A DNA stretch of 13,155 nt from a bacterium (GTDB lineage Bacteria > Fidelibacterota > Marinisomatia > Marinisomatales > Marinisomataceae), in assembly GCA_023255095.1 (NCBI GenBank), contig JALRJJ010000054.1, forward strand, positions 1-13,155, written 5' to 3'. The notes under the pieces were generated by a model that saw nothing but the letters and a program-made list of their open reading frames with translations, was not told the origin of the DNA and did not search any database. Made by a program: the position numbers and the translations under genes. This document shows, piece after piece, positions 1-6,693 of the stretch. How positions within the stretch are numbered: the first letter of the stretch is position 1; each line of letters begins with the position of its first letter.

Positions 1-170
1 TCAATCTCGCATAATTGATCGGTATAGACGTCGTACCATTTGGGGTATCGGATCATTGCACCCAAAAAAAGCTGTGCCGCTGTCAAGCGACGCTGCCGGC
101 GTTGAACAGGAAAGGCGTCATGGGTCAGGCCCCATCCCGCATAAAACGGATTGCCAAACACATGGGGGCG
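1..170 (-). pseudogene. KpsC-like capsule polysaccharide protein, internal fragment (truncated at both ends)
   Basis: Read on the minus strand, this stretch gives about 55 open codons containing HVFGNPFYAGWGLTHD, then QRRQRRLT, then RYPKWYDVYTDQLCEI. This is the recognisable pattern of KpsC/LipA-type capsule proteins: FYAGWGLTxD, an Arg-rich RRxRRLT step, and YPxxxDxxTxxxCE. These proteins help make the Kdo linker that anchors capsular polysaccharide to lipid in the inner membrane of Gram-negative bacteria. The fragment has no start codon. Its upstream side runs into an in-frame TGA at 183-185 and nuclease-like sequence, and its downstream side leaves the window. GC is about 54% (92 of 170, hand count) against about 35% for the next 230 bases, with Arg codons such as cgc and cgt unlike the neighbours. 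It may be foreign DNA joined by assembly or recombination. The family call is from memory of its conserved motifs. Confidence 0.7.
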
Positions 171-182
171 ATTTTCTTTTCT

Positions 183-401
183 TCAAAAATCCATTTCTTT
201 TTTCAGCAAAGAATCCACGGCACTATTAATAGCCCAAGAAGGGGAAGGAGGAAGTCTTAATCCTAGTCGTGCATCTTTGTAAAAACAAGTAGGGCAATTA
301 TAAAATAATTCTATCTTTGTTCTACTGACTTTAAAAGGCTTGGAACTATCTTTTTCATAACGATAGTTATCACCGACTCTTGGATTATAAGGGTATCCCA
401 T
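183..401 (-). pseudogene. PD-(D/E)XK nuclease-like protein, N-terminal fragment only
   Basis: The 72 residues match the amino-terminal part of a widespread small family annotated as PD-(D/E)XK nuclease superfamily: a Ser-Lys-Ile-Leu segment (SRTKIELF, 26-33), then NCPTCFYKDARLGLRLPP (35-52), then AINSAVDSLLKKEMDF (57-72). Full members that I recall are roughly 240-260 residues. The acidic and lysine catalytic residues lie after the point where this one stops, so the fragment should not be active. It begins 4 bases after the aldo/keto reductase stop with no good ribosome binding site, as a last gene in a run would. It ends at a TGA (183-185) that sits at the composition boundary with the KpsC-like fragment. 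Both fragments are in the same reading phase, but no known protein joins them. The break is best read as a junction rather than a natural C-terminus. Confidence 0.62.
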
Positions 402-405
402 GACT

Positions 406-1287
406 TTATTCTGAATCTAACGGGTCAAATCCATTCGACCAAGCTAAACATTTTTGTTGATCTAAATGAGCATTGGTTAATGCTTTCATATCTTGCAAAG
501 AAATCTCAAAATGGTCGAGATTGATATTTTCTTTTAATCGGTCTTTTTTCACAGACTTTGGTAAAACAGGATACCCCATTTGAATTCCCCATTTTAAAAG
601 TAATTGTGGAACAGATATTTGATATTTTTCTGCTATATCTTCGTAAGGCATAGATCCAGTTTTCATTTCCTCAGGCTTACCATTCCATCGTGACCCTTCT
701 CTCCAGTTAGGAATCGGTGCTAATGAAGAATAGGCAATTGGAAGGATTTTATGCTCTGCCATATAAGAATCCAAAGTAGGTCGGATTAAGTGATAAGGAT
801 GAATTTCAATTTGATTGGCTGCAGGCATTTCCAAACCTGCATCTTCAATTTCTTGAAGATGATGAATGTTATAATTAGAGACACCAATATTTTTCACCTT
901 TCCATCTTTCTTTAAGTCTAAAAAAGCCTGCCATTGTTCTAAACGCAAATCCTTAGCAAAAGGAGCATGGATTAAATACAAATCAATTTCATTAATTTGC
1001 AACATCGAAAGGCTTTGATTGCAAGAATTAATCACCGAATTATAATTTTGAAAATTATTATCAGGCTCCATTCCAGGCCACATTTTAGTGGTAATAAAAA
1101 GACCATCTCTGCTAAGTGAAGATTTTTTTATAGCTTCTCCAATCCCAGCTTCATTACGATAGGCTTGCGCAGTATCGATATGGCGGTATCCTAAATTGAG
1201 GGCAGTAATCGTTACTTCCTCAGCAAGCTCATTTGGCAACAACCAAGTGCCCAAACCAATCATTGGCATTTTTAAATATTCTGACAT
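406..1287 (-). CDS. aldo/keto reductase
   Basis: This NADPH-dependent aldo/keto reductase is a cytosolic TIM-barrel enzyme that reduces aldehydes or ketones; the substrate cannot be told. Numbered from the ATG at 1287 (293 residues), it shows GLGTW (11-15), RHIDTAQAYRNE (35-46) and TTKMWP (66-71). The expected catalytic tetrad is present as D38, Y43, K68 and H107 (LIHAP). IGVSNYN follows in the middle, and LPKSVKKDRLKENI near the end is the cofactor phosphate-binding segment. Length is normal for the family (about 270-320). I chose the ATG at 1287 because GGAGTG lies 5 nt upstream and the AKR fold begins there. The frame stays open upstream to 1443 and carries a separate cysteine-rich module, so a longer 345-residue fusion is possible. 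The gene is third in a minus-strand run after the transaldolase and LOG genes. Confidence 0.88.
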   Translation of the reverse strand: MSEYLKMPMIGLGTWLLPNELAEEVTITALNLGYRHIDTAQAYRNEAGIGEAIKKSSLSRDGLFITTKMWPGMEPDNNFQNYNSVINSCNQSLSMLQINEIDLYLIHAPFAKDLRLEQWQAFLDLKKDGKVKNIGVSNYNIHHLQEIEDAGLEMPAANQIEIHPYHLIRPTLDSYMAEHKILPIAYSSLAPIPNWREGSRWNGKPEEMKTGSMPYEDIAEKYQISVPQLLLKWGIQMGYPVLPKSVKKDRLKENINLDHFEISLQDMKALTNAHLDQQKCLAWSNGFDPLDSE

Positions 1288-1298
1288 GATTTCACTCC
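1288..1298 (-). promoter_or_regulatory. ribosome binding site deciding the aldo/keto reductase start
   Basis: The minus strand reads GGAGTG (1293-1298), then 5 nt, then ATG at 1287. It is one of only two clear Shine-Dalgarno-like sites in the window. It argues that the reductase is at least partly translated from the internal ATG rather than only as an extension of the upstream cysteine-rich module. Confidence 0.5.
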
Positions 1299-1440
1299 AA
1301 TTATACAATATACTTTTAGATTGTATTTTACTAATATTTATATTTTTATTCCCTTTTTTATGTCGAGGAGTATATGGACAATTCACACAACCATTGCCAC
1401 AACACTCTCCTTGGCTCATTAAAAAATTTGCAGAAAGCAT
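1288..1440 (-). CDS. DUF5522-like cysteine-rich module, in frame with the aldo/keto reductase
   Basis: Starting at the ATG at 1440, 9 nt after the LOG-gene stop, the frame encodes about 51 residues with GECCGNGCVNCPYTPRHKKG near the front. CCGxGCxxCPY followed by P-K/R-H-x-K-G is the hallmark of the short DUF5522 proteins. Their function is unknown, and the four cysteines suggest metal binding (inference). Normally such proteins are about 50-60 residues and stop soon after this motif. Here no stop occurs and the frame runs straight into the aldo/keto reductase through a low-complexity stretch rich in Lys, Asn and Ile. The usual upstream half of DUF5522 is absent because the LOG gene ends there. 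Either this is a real N-terminal extension of the reductase, or a short separate peptide whose stop was lost, with internal initiation at 1287. No clear ribosome binding site precedes 1440. Confidence 0.5.
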
Positions 1441-1449
1441 CAATAAATT

Positions 1450-2124
1450 TTATTGTTTTTTATTATAAAAATTGTTGATTTCTTTTTCAAGAATTGGGGT
1501 TACATCTTCCATTTTTTCTACAATTTGAAGCTTATCAATATCTTTCTGATCTAGCAGATTTTTTCTTAATGGATTTTCTTGAATCCATTGAATCAGTCCC
1601 TTCCACATATTCCCAACCAAGATCATTGGTTTTGGTTTGATATGCTCAACCTGAATTAATTGCCATGCAAAAAACAATTCCAGTAGTGTCCCAATACCAC
1701 CCGGTGTAATCACAACAGCATTAGAAATTCTCATAAATTCATCAAGCCTTGATGAGAATCGCTTATGGCTAAATTTAACATCTAAATGACTATTAGCTTC
1801 TGATTCAAAAGGAAGTTCTATTCTTACCCCAATGGATTTGGTTTTTTTACTTCCTTCTTTTGCTCCAGCGTTGGCAGCCTCCATTAGTCCTGGTCCACCG
1901 CCAGTCACGATATCTGCACCAAGCATTGCTATATTTTTGGCTAAATTTTGAACCTCTTGGTATTCTTCAGTATTTTTTTGAATTCGAGCTGATCCAAAAA
2001 TGACCACTCGATAAAAATCGCTCCCCATTTCTGTTACAAGCGAATCTAGATCGGCAACAATGTCATTCAATCTTTGGATTTCTCTGGAAAGAGATTTTTT
2101 AATTTTATATTCTTTTACTTTCAT
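1450..2124 (-). CDS. LOG family (TIGR00730-like) Rossmann-fold protein
   Basis: This 224-residue cytosolic protein belongs to the LOG / former 'lysine decarboxylase-like' family. Characterised members are nucleoside 5'-monophosphate phosphoribohydrolases, which release a nucleobase (in plants, active cytokinin) from its ribotide. Both signature motifs are visible: GGGPGLMEAANAGAKEG (75-91) and PGGIGTLLELFFAWQL (141-156), the latter containing the PGGxGTxxE active-site and phosphate-binding loop. VVIFGSARI (40-48) is the first Rossmann strand and loop. A charged helix of about 35 residues precedes the core, longer than in minimal LOG proteins. The ATG at 2124 follows the transaldolase stop (TAA, 2126-2128) by a single base, so translation is probably coupled. 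The base-removing activity is a family-level inference; many bacterial relatives are uncharacterised. Confidence 0.85.
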   Translation of the reverse strand: MKVKEYKIKKSLSREIQRLNDIVADLDSLVTEMGSDFYRVVIFGSARIQKNTEEYQEVQNLAKNIAMLGADIVTGGGPGLMEAANAGAKEGSKKTKSIGVRIELPFESEANSHLDVKFSHKRFSSRLDEFMRISNAVVITPGGIGTLLELFFAWQLIQVEHIKPKPMILVGNMWKGLIQWIQENPLRKNLLDQKDIDKLQIVEKMEDVTPILEKEINNFYNKKQ

Positions 2125-2125
2125 C

Positions 2126-2776
2126 TTACACTTTCTGTTTTACTTTAATCCAATCTCGATTAAAAATTTCTAATCCCTCATCTGTTAAATGATGTTTAAA
2201 CATCTCATTAAAAACAATTGGAGGAATGGTAATAATATCTGCTCCGTTCAGAAGAGCATTCACTGCCATATCAACATCTCTTATAGAGGCTGCTAATATT
2301 TGCGTTGAGATATCATGGATGATATAGGCTTCTGAAATCGAAGCAATCAATTCTATTCCATCAATCTTATTATCTATGCACCTGCCGACGAATGGCGAAA
2401 CATAGGTTGCACCAGCTTTGGCAGAAAGAATGGCTTGTGCAACAGAAAAAATTAAGGTGACATTAACCCTAACCCCTCTATCAGATAACACTTTACAAGC
2501 TTTCAGCCCTTCTTCTGTACAGGGGACTTTAATCGTAATTTCTGGACCAATATTAATATATTCTTCTGCCATCAATAAAAATTCTTCCGCAGATTCTCCT
2601 ACGACTTCGGCACTAATATCCTTGATTCCTAAATCTTGTAATTGTTGATAAACATCATGGGGCTGTTGACCACTTTGTAATATAAGAGAAGGATTGGTAG
2701 TAACCCCATCGATCAGTCCAGAATTATATGCGTTTTTTAAAATCAAAATATCAGCAGTATCTAAGAATATTTTCAT
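2126..2776 (-). CDS. transaldolase, TalC / fructose-6-phosphate aldolase subfamily
   Basis: This is a class I aldolase fold enzyme of 216 residues, the short TalC/FSA type. It either transfers dihydroxyacetone units in the non-oxidative pentose phosphate pathway or splits fructose 6-phosphate. MKIFLDTADI opens the barrel with its conserved Asp (D6). GVTTNPSLI (24-32) is the family signature, and ITIKVPCTEEG (80-90) carries the Schiff-base lysine K83. RVNVTLIFSVAQA (103-115) and YVSPFVGR (125-132) complete the phosphate-binding end. Telling transaldolase from F6P aldolase depends on a few active-site residues that I cannot assign with certainty. The ATG at 2776 gives the exact family N-terminus, so a TTG at 2785 in the same frame is rejected. 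It is the first gene of the minus-strand run with the LOG protein and the aldo/keto reductase. Confidence 0.88.
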   Translation of the reverse strand: MKIFLDTADILILKNAYNSGLIDGVTTNPSLILQSGQQPHDVYQQLQDLGIKDISAEVVGESAEEFLLMAEEYINIGPEITIKVPCTEEGLKACKVLSDRGVRVNVTLIFSVAQAILSAKAGATYVSPFVGRCIDNKIDGIELIASISEAYIIHDISTQILAASIRDVDMAVNALLNGADIITIPPIVFNEMFKHHLTDEGLEIFNRDWIKVKQKV

Positions 2777-2786
2777 GCGTAACAAT

Positions 2787-2815
2787 ATATTAAAAATGAA
2801 AGAAGATTAGAACAA
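2787..2815 (-). promoter_or_regulatory. candidate promoter for the transaldolase-LOG-AKR run
   Basis: On the minus strand TTGTTC (2810-2815) and TAATAT (2787-2792) are separated by 17 bases and lie just upstream of the transaldolase ATG at 2776. Transcription from this box would leave a leader of only a few bases. The region is AT-rich enough for such boxes to arise by chance, and the opposite-strand promoter for the monooxygenase must overlap it. Confidence 0.3.
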
Positions 2816-2840
2816 ATTAAACAAGAGAGTTTTTCAGAAC

Positions 2841-4136
2841 ATGACTAAATTATTCTTCATGAATTCAAATTTGAAAATTGCAGTCATTGGTGCGGGACCA
2901 TCTGGAATCACAACCATAAAAAATTTAGTGGAAGCAGGTTATAAAAATGTGACCTGTTTTGAGATGAATGATCAGGTTGGAGGAAATTGGGTCTATTCAG
3001 AAACTGAAGGTCACTCTAGTGTCTTTAAAACTACCCATATTATCAGTTCCAGAAAATTTTCAGAGTATACAGACTTTCCAATGCCTTCTTCGTATCCAGA
3101 TTATCCATCACAACAAGAATTGTTACAGTATTTTAATGACTATGTGGATCATTTTCAAATTAGACCTTACATCCAGTTTAATAGTCGTGTTTCTAGCGCA
3201 TCTTTAACGAATAATCAATGGACCATCACGCTGGAAGATCAAAGAAAAGATCATTTTGATTTGTTAATTGTTTGTAATGGACATCATTGGGATCCAAGAA
3301 TCCCTAGCTATCCTGGCCATTTTTCTGGAGAAATTCTCCATTCGCATTCGTTTAAAAACAATCAAAAATTTTCAGGAAAAAAAGTCTTAGTTGTCGGAGG
3401 AGGAAACTCTGCGTGTGATATCGCTGTAGAAATTAGCCGAGTGGCTAAAAAAACCTCAATCAGTATGCGAAGAGGCTATCACTTTATTCCAAAATTCATT
3501 ATGGGAATGCCTTCCGATACATTTTATTCCAAAACTTTATGGATACCAAAGCGTATTAGGCTCTTTCTTCAAAAATTAGTATTGAGACTAGTCCAAGGAA
3601 AATATGAAAACTATGGATTACAAACCCCCGATCATGACATTCTAGAAACGCATGCAACGGTTAATTCTGAATTGCTCTATTTCATCAAACATGGAAAAAT
3701 CAAACCAAAAGTAAACATTCAATCGTTTAAAAATAACCAAGTAGTTTTTGAGGATGGAGCTCAAGAAAAGTTTGACACTATTATTTACGCCACGGGCTAT
3801 AAAATTACTTTTCCTTTTTTTGAAACTAAGGTAATTGACTATGAAAATAACCCAGTTGAATTATATAATTACTGTTTTCATCCCCAAATCCACAATTTAA
3901 TGTTTGTAGGATTATTGCAACCACTGGGGTGTATTTGGCCTTTAGCAGATTTACAGGCTCAACAAATCGTACACTTTTTAAATGGAAAATGGAAATTGCC
4001 CCAAAATCTTGATCAAGCAATTCATAATCAACTAACGAATCGGCCCTTTAATTTTATTGATACCCCTCGACATAAATTAGAAGTAGATTTTCATATTTTT
4101 TATCAACATTTAAAGAAAGAAATTCAAAATCTTTAA
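2841..4136 (+). CDS. flavin-containing monooxygenase (class B, FMO-like)
   Basis: This 431-residue flavoprotein oxygenates soft nucleophiles (amine nitrogen or sulfur) using FAD, NADPH and O2. Features in order: FAD dinucleotide fold IAVIGAGPSG (13-22); FEMNDQVGGNWVY (40-52), the GGxW type seen in FMOs; the FMO fingerprint FSGEILHSHSF (161-171), matching FxGxxxHxxxF; the NADPH fold KVLVVGGGNSACD (181-193); and the terminal IIYATGY motif (314-320). Segments such as THIISS and DFPMPSSYPDYPS resemble classic eukaryote-like FMOs more than the bacterial trimethylamine monooxygenase group, so I do not call it tmm. The start may be the ATG at 2841 or the one at 2859; neither has a strong ribosome binding site. 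The gene is divergent from the transaldolase and stands alone between two minus-strand genes. The substrate is unknown. Confidence 0.87.
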   Translation: MTKLFFMNSNLKIAVIGAGPSGITTIKNLVEAGYKNVTCFEMNDQVGGNWVYSETEGHSSVFKTTHIISSRKFSEYTDFPMPSSYPDYPSQQELLQYFNDYVDHFQIRPYIQFNSRVSSASLTNNQWTITLEDQRKDHFDLLIVCNGHHWDPRIPSYPGHFSGEILHSHSFKNNQKFSGKKVLVVGGGNSACDIAVEISRVAKKTSISMRRGYHFIPKFIMGMPSDTFYSKTLWIPKRIRLFLQKLVLRLVQGKYENYGLQTPDHDILETHATVNSELLYFIKHGKIKPKVNIQSFKNNQVVFEDGAQEKFDTIIYATGYKITFPFFETKVIDYENNPVELYNYCFHPQIHNLMFVGLLQPLGCIWPLADLQAQQIVHFLNGKWKLPQNLDQAIHNQLTNRPFNFIDTPRHKLEVDFHIFYQHLKKEIQNL

Positions 4137-4181
4137 GAATGAATAAGAAAGGTTTAGAGCAATAACTATTGATTATATTCT

Positions 4182-6089
4182 TTACTTTTTCAAGCTATAT
4201 CGCTTAATAGCAGACTGAACTATTAATTCCAACATTTGAGAATAACTTATTCCACCAATTTGACACATCTTAGCTAAGTGACCATCCCAACACCACCCAG
4301 GGTTAGGATTGACTTCAAGTAGCTTTGGATTCCCATTTGCATCCATTCTCCAATCAAATCGACAATAGTCTCGACAATTTAAACGCTCAAAAAGTTTTAA
4401 ACTATATTGAATCAAGGCTTCTTCTTGAATTTCAGAAATCGTTGCCGGTATCGACTTAAGAGAATTCATGTAAGGAGAATCAATAATCCATTTTGCTTCA
4501 TAGCCACAAATCTTCGGTAAGTTTTCAGGAAGATTTGAATAGTCTTCTTCAATAATGGGTAAAATTTTATAATCTCCAATATTACCAATTATACCAACAG
4601 ATAACTCAGCTCCAGTAAGAAATTCCTCCACTAAAATTGGCTTAGAATATCCAAACTCCTTACGAATTCTTTGAATAGCATCTGTAAACTCTTCAAGAGA
4701 ATACGCGACATTTTTTTGAGTTATACCAAAACTTGAATCTCCAAAATTGGGCTTGGCGATAATTGGGAAGGGAATACTTAAATCAAAAAGGTTCTCATCA
4801 CCCGAAATAACAAAAGCGTCTGCAACAGGAACGCCTATTTCTGAAGCGATACCCCTAATAAGAGACTTGTCATAACAATAAGCAAGGGTCTGTGGATTCG
4901 AACCAGTATACGGAATATTCATTATTTCCAATAAAGAGGGTACATGAAGCTCTTTCAATGCATCATTGTTAAAGCCCTCATCGCATAAATTAAAGACCAT
5001 ATCAATATTAGAAATATTTTTTTGTAAATCCGAAATTAGTGATTTATGATTATTTAAAAATTGATAGTTATAATCTTTATTTTTGAATAAAGCTTCTTTC
5101 AATTTATCGATGGTTTCAAAGTCATCTTTATCAAAAATAGCATTAGGTTTGATAACATCTTCTAAACTAGGATCGCCCATTATAACAAAAACATTTTTAT
5201 TCTCTTTCTGTGTTTTTCGAGGGCTCCAATCTTTAATACATTTCGCGGTAAGAACAAATCTTTTTTGCATCATTCCCAGATCTTCGTTTCTTTCAGATTG
5301 AGTCTCTATATCAACATGGAAAGTAATATCCTTAAAATCGGCACTTTCAAGTAACGAAACTAACTCTTCTTTACTGTACAGTCTTTCTGCATAAAATTGG
5401 TCAACAATAACACCTTTTTCTGAATGACTGATAATTTCTCTTGATATCAGTCTTTGATTATCGGAGGAAAGTTTTCTTTCTCTACAAACAAAATAGTTTT
5501 TATCAATCCACTCCCAGCTCCTCGGAGCAAAGTTTTCTTTTAAAAAACTTCCATCCGCTAAATCCATTAAAAGAATACCTCCAGGCTTTAATACTCTAAA
5601 AATTTCTTTTAGGATTTTCGCATCATGATCGACGCTTTCAAAATAACCAAAACTATTACCTAAATTGGTAACAAAGTCAAAGCTATCTGATTGATACGGA
5701 AGTCTTCTAGCATCTCCTTCTTTCCAGCTAATATTTAAACTATTTTTTTTAGAATTTTTTTTAGCTTTCTGAATAAGATATCTTGATCTATCAATACCAA
5801 AGAGATGATAGTTTCCTCTAGAATTCAACTCAACCAAATGTCTTCCATGCCCACATGCTAAGTCAAGCAAGGAGTCATTTTCCTTGATATTAAGAATTTT
5901 TTTAATGATATCAATTTCTTTCCTGGTGATATCAGAATCGTCTACAACATCTGCATCTGTTTTAATATACATTGCGTTAAAGATTTCTTTCCACCAATTA
6001 GGGCTTAGGTGTTTTTCAAAATCTTTTATAGGACCAAAAGTTTTGTTGCTGTTTAAAATTTTAGGCTTTTTTAATTGGTTTTTTTTCAT
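4182..6089 (-). CDS. fusion of SAM-dependent methyltransferase and D-Ala-D-Ala ligase-like ATP-grasp domain
   Basis: One continuous 635-residue frame carries two enzymes. Residues about 35-285 are a class I methyltransferase: motif I LLDLACGHGRH (74-84), FGID (97-100) as the SAM-ribose acidic end, GDARRLP (125-131), and VLKPGGILLMDL (166-177). Residues about 298-635 are a D-Ala-D-Ala ligase-like ATP-grasp: an N-terminal domain with VFNLCDEG (365-372), PYTGSNPQTLAYCYDKSL (393-410), the ATP-binding lysine in IAKPNFGDSSFGI (444-456), LVEEFLTGAELSVG (486-499), and the metal-binding end RFDW...LLEVNPNPG (577-598). The family joins a carboxylate to an amine with ATP. The canonical Ddl front motif (HGxxGEDG) is absent, so a housekeeping peptidoglycan role is unlikely; a ligase that makes a methylated peptide-like small molecule is inference. 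The gene stands alone, 79 nt behind tRNA-Pro(GGG), with no clear ribosome binding site. An adjacent-gene readthrough is unlikely because the linker has no stop. Confidence 0.85.
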   Translation of the reverse strand: MKKNQLKKPKILNSNKTFGPIKDFEKHLSPNWWKEIFNAMYIKTDADVVDDSDITRKEIDIIKKILNIKENDSLLDLACGHGRHLVELNSRGNYHLFGIDRSRYLIQKAKKNSKKNSLNISWKEGDARRLPYQSDSFDFVTNLGNSFGYFESVDHDAKILKEIFRVLKPGGILLMDLADGSFLKENFAPRSWEWIDKNYFVCRERKLSSDNQRLISREIISHSEKGVIVDQFYAERLYSKEELVSLLESADFKDITFHVDIETQSERNEDLGMMQKRFVLTAKCIKDWSPRKTQKENKNVFVIMGDPSLEDVIKPNAIFDKDDFETIDKLKEALFKNKDYNYQFLNNHKSLISDLQKNISNIDMVFNLCDEGFNNDALKELHVPSLLEIMNIPYTGSNPQTLAYCYDKSLIRGIASEIGVPVADAFVISGDENLFDLSIPFPIIAKPNFGDSSFGITQKNVAYSLEEFTDAIQRIRKEFGYSKPILVEEFLTGAELSVGIIGNIGDYKILPIIEEDYSNLPENLPKICGYEAKWIIDSPYMNSLKSIPATISEIQEEALIQYSLKLFERLNCRDYCRFDWRMDANGNPKLLEVNPNPGWCWDGHLAKMCQIGGISYSQMLELIVQSAIKRYSLKK

Positions 6090-6168
6090 TGTGAATGATA
6101 TTAATTACTAAAAAGGTTTTTTGATATTTATTTAATGAAAAATGTTTATTTCTTAAAAAAATTTTGCG

Positions 6169-6242
6169 TCGGGATGGCAGGATTTGAACCTGCGACCACA
6201 CGCACCCCATGCGTGTACGCTACCGGACTGCGCCACATCCCG
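6169..6242 (-). tRNA. tRNA-Pro (anticodon GGG)
   Basis: The minus strand folds as a 74-nt cloverleaf. The acceptor stem is CGGGATG/CATCCCG with discriminator A. The anticodon stem CACGC/GCGTG closes the loop ATGGGGT, giving anticodon GGG, and the T arm is GCAGG-TTCAAAT-CCTGC. C1:G72 pairing is normal for bacterial tRNA-Pro. CCA is not encoded (CGC follows the discriminator), so it must be added by a nucleotidyltransferase. A run of seven T (minus strand) shortly after the gene could help termination, but no hairpin goes with it, and the methyltransferase-ligase gene follows on the same strand. Confidence 0.95.
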
Positions 6243-6304
6243 AACAATCAGAAATTAAGGATTTTTTTAGTTTCCACTATTAAAAACTAGATTAACAGAT
6301 TTTA

Positions 6305-6335
6305 TTGAAAAATATCTTTCAAATGATCATATTAT
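6305..6335 (+). promoter_or_regulatory. candidate promoter for the DoxX-like gene
   Basis: TTGAAA (6305-6310) and TATTAT (6330-6335) are separated by 19 bases, a little wide, and are followed by the AAGGAG ribosome binding site and the ATG at 6357. In sequence this AT-rich the match is only suggestive. Confidence 0.3.
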
Positions 6336-6345
6336 AGAAATTATC

Positions 6346-6351
6346 AAGGAG
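6346..6351 (+). promoter_or_regulatory. strong Shine-Dalgarno site of the DoxX-like gene
   Basis: AAGGAG lies 5 nt before the ATG at 6357. It is the only textbook Shine-Dalgarno sequence in the window and fixes the start of this small gene. Most other starts here have little or no such signal. Confidence 0.65.
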
Positions 6352-6356
6352 AAAAA

Positions 6357-6692
6357 ATGAGTATTGATTTAATTATTACTATTGTCAAAGTAATCATTCC
6401 CATCTCTCTTTTCTTTGTATGGGTGGTTCGATATGAAAATATTGTTCAAGAGTTTAAGAACGACTTTCAATATCCATCTTGGCTGAGAGACTTAACAGGA
6501 GTTTTAAAATTATCTTGCGCGACTATGATGCTTAGTTCAAGTATTGAACTTCAAGAAATTGGTCTGTTTGGTATTACAGCGTTGATGTCGTTTGCAGTGG
6601 TAACCCATTTACGCATCGGTAGCACTCCAAGAAAAATGTTGCCATCCATTACACTGTTACTGCTTTCATTGATGGTTTTATATTTAGGATAA
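6357..6692 (+). CDS. DoxX-like small integral membrane protein
   Basis: This 111-residue inner-membrane protein has four hydrophobic segments, at about 5-25, 45-61, 66-83 and 93-110. Between the first two is FQYPSWLRDLTGVLKL (37-52), and the third ends in AVVTHLRIG (80-88). The order F-x-YPxWLR, G-x-L-K/E, VVTHLRxG is characteristic of the DoxX-like family (PF13564 type), whose function is not established. The start is fixed by AAGGAG 5 nt upstream. The gene stands alone on the plus strand between two minus-strand units; its stop is 1 base from the stop of the convergent Trp-rich gene. An inverted repeat just past its stop could end its transcript. Confidence 0.72.
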   Translation: MSIDLIITIVKVIIPISLFFVWVVRYENIVQEFKNDFQYPSWLRDLTGVLKLSCATMMLSSSIELQEIGLFGITALMSFAVVTHLRIGSTPRKMLPSITLLLLSLMVLYLG

Positions 6693-6693
6693 A

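Noticed and set aside
15..260. 81-codon plus-strand reading frame at the left edge
   Set aside because: It crosses the composition boundary and has no family resemblance; the minus strand holds recognisable KpsC-like and nuclease-like sequence in the same place.
183..401. Complete small gene rather than a fragment
   Set aside because: Sequence matches only the first third of a longer nuclease-like family and ends exactly at the composition break.
2777..2785. TTG at 2785 as transaldolase start
   Set aside because: The ATG at 2776 begins exactly at the conserved MKIFLDTA N-terminus of the family.
2841..4136. Trimethylamine monooxygenase (tmm) identity for the FMO
   Set aside because: The protein has general FMO motifs, but segments such as HIISS and FPMPSSYPDYPS are of the eukaryote-like FMO style; no Tmm-specific evidence.
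4137..4181. Possible terminator between the convergent monooxygenase and methyltransferase-ligase genes
   Set aside because: I found only short imperfect complementarity (AAGAAAG with CTTTACTT) and no stable hairpin with a T run.
4182..6089. Housekeeping D-alanine--D-alanine ligase (ddl)
   Set aside because: The typical Ddl front motif is missing and the ligase is fused to a methyltransferase, away from any mur genes.
6243..6356. Promoter for tRNA-Pro(GGG) in the gap before the DoxX-like gene
   Set aside because: The minus strand here is AT-rich, but I could not see a -35/-10 pair at acceptable spacing.
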